NCBI GenBank assembly: GCA_030066245.1
Contig: JASJBY010000308.1
Location: 1 to 6,663, forward strand
DNA: 6,663 nucleotides
Direction: 5' to 3'
DNA from: Gammaproteobacteria bacterium
GTDB taxonomy: Bacteria; Pseudomonadota; Gammaproteobacteria; JAABTG01
Shown: piece by piece, positions 6,067-6,663 of the stretch
How the letters are laid out: each line of letters opens with the position of its first letter
How positions within the stretch are numbered: the first letter of the stretch is position 1
Program-made: the position numbers and the translations under genes
The notes under the pieces: model-generated
The model's input: only the letters and a program-made list of their open reading frames with translations
Told to the model about the DNA's origin: nothing
Databases searched by the model: none

Positions 6067-6518
6067 TGAAAGTTCACGGTGTTTTCAGGTTATTCGAAGC
6101 GACTCTACTGGTCGGAATCCTCCTGGCGTTGTCCGTAACTTTGCTGCTGGCCTTCGTAGACATCGCTTATGTGATCTATACGAAAATCATGACACCCCCG
6201 GCTTTCATTGTCGATGCGCAGGGGTTGATGGATCTGTTCAGTCTCATTCTGATTCTCCTTATCGGTCTGGAGCTCATCGAGACTGTGAAGACCTACCTCG
6301 AAGAGAATGTGGTGCACGTGGAACTGGTCCTGCTGGTCGCTATTATCGCCATCGCGCGCAAGGTGGTCGTCTGGGACTTTGCGAAGCACACTCACGTCGA
6401 ACTCTATAGCCTTGCGGCGATGGTTGTGGCCTTGGGAGTAAGCTATTTTCTCGTCAAGCAAACGGCATTGAAGATTCCAATCGGGTCTGGCAAGAGACGA
6501 GGCGAGGAGACAACCTAG
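6066..6518 (+). CDS. PsiE-family (phosphate-starvation-inducible) membrane protein
   Basis: A 150-residue integral membrane protein with four hydrophobic helices at about residues 11-38, 53-73, 84-103 and 111-131. The match to the PsiE family rests on the layout and on the central block: hydrophobic helix, ETVKTYLEENVVHVELVLL, then VAIIAIARKVVVWD, where the polar E-x-x-K-x-Y connector and the ARK motif at the end of helix 3 are typical. E. coli PsiE (136 residues) is phosphate-starvation induced; its biochemical function is unknown, so none is proposed here. The start is GTG with GGAAG 5 nt upstream; no better in-frame start exists before the preceding stop. The TAG stop lies inside a dispersed repeat, and the last 15 residues (GSGKRRGEETT and neighbours) are polar and could be altered by its insertion. 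The gene looks clearly lower in GC than the channel gene. Family confident, role unknown. Confidence 0.85.
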   Translation: MKVHGVFRLFEATLLVGILLALSVTLLLAFVDIAYVIYTKIMTPPAFIVDAQGLMDLFSLILILLIGLELIETVKTYLEENVVHVELVLLVAIIAIARKVVVWDFAKHTHVELYSLAAMVVALGVSYFLVKQTALKIPIGSGKRRGEETT

Positions 6519-6545
6519 CCCGCATTTCTCACCAGGCGGACCCAG
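6515..6545. repeat. Dispersed hairpin repeat, copy 2
   Basis: The core CTAGCCCGCATTTCTCA at 6515-6531 has the same orientation as the copy at 3580 and a similar right side ending in CCCAG (6541-6545). GCCCGC (6518-6523) pairs with GCGGAC (6536-6541) at five of six positions around a 12-nt loop carrying ATTTCTCA. Bases 6516-6518 are the TAG stop of the PsiE-family gene, so the repeat sits flush against or within the end of that gene. Confidence 0.6.
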
Positions 6546-6663
6546 ATTCCAAGGATTTTCGCAACAACCAAAGCATTATTGGCTTCGTGTTGAGCCCCGT
6601 GCTTGACTGACAGCCTGTCCTATTCGGTTCTTGGCCCATTCTGGCTTTGCATCTCGGCCGATC
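6546..6663. other. Tail of the window, nothing recognised
   Basis: About 120 bp after the second hairpin repeat. No reading frame, hairpin or promoter could be supported on either strand. If the repeat is the left end of an insertion element, this stretch would be its leader before a transposase gene lying beyond the window. Confidence 0.3.

Noticed and set aside
1..6663. CRISPR array, tRNA or rRNA genes
   Set aside because: No regularly spaced repeats, cloverleaf-like sequence or rRNA-like conserved stretch was seen on either strand.

Overview
The window comes from a GC-rich bacterium. It is probably Gram-negative and possibly a proteobacterium: one membrane protein has a Sec-type signal peptide followed by a large domain that should sit outside the inner membrane, and the ribosome binding sites are ordinary Shine-Dalgarno motifs. 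The taxonomy is a weak inference because no marker gene is present. No CRISPR array, tRNA, rRNA or intact transposase was seen.

Layout. (1) Positions 1-470, minus strand: N-terminal 156 residues of a V/A-type ATP synthase subunit B, cut by the window edge. (2) 471-691: a 221-bp gap with one weak inverted repeat. (3) 692-3256, minus strand: a large MscS-family mechanosensitive channel with a signal peptide, two tandem copies of an N-terminal domain, several membrane helices, the MscS pore and an extended vestibule linker. (4) 3270-3732: a divergent intergenic region with no convincing gene; it holds a short direct repeat and the first copy of a dispersed hairpin repeat. (5) 3747-5687, plus strand: a two-helix ion channel with two RCK (TrkA-N-like) domains of the CASTOR/POLLUX type; its 3' end carries two strong perfect hairpins. 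(6) 5688 to about 5917, minus strand: a frameshifted remnant of an SLC13-type anion permease. (7) 6066-6518, plus strand: a four-helix PsiE-family membrane protein. (8) 6515-6545: a second copy of the hairpin repeat, which supplies the PsiE stop codon. (9) 6546-6663: no recognised feature.

All recognisable genes encode membrane transport or ion-flux proteins: osmotic release (MscS), a nucleotide-gated cation channel (CASTOR/POLLUX-like), a decayed anion permease, a PsiE protein and an ion-translocating V-type ATPase. A shared role in ion or osmotic balance is a reasonable inference, but the genes are not one operon: the left pair is transcribed leftward and the right pair rightward. The most notable observations are the 2.9-kb spacing of two same-orientation hairpin repeats whose stems appear to covary, the internal duplication in the MscS protein, the V-ATPase B gene without an adjacent A gene, and the SLC13 remnant.
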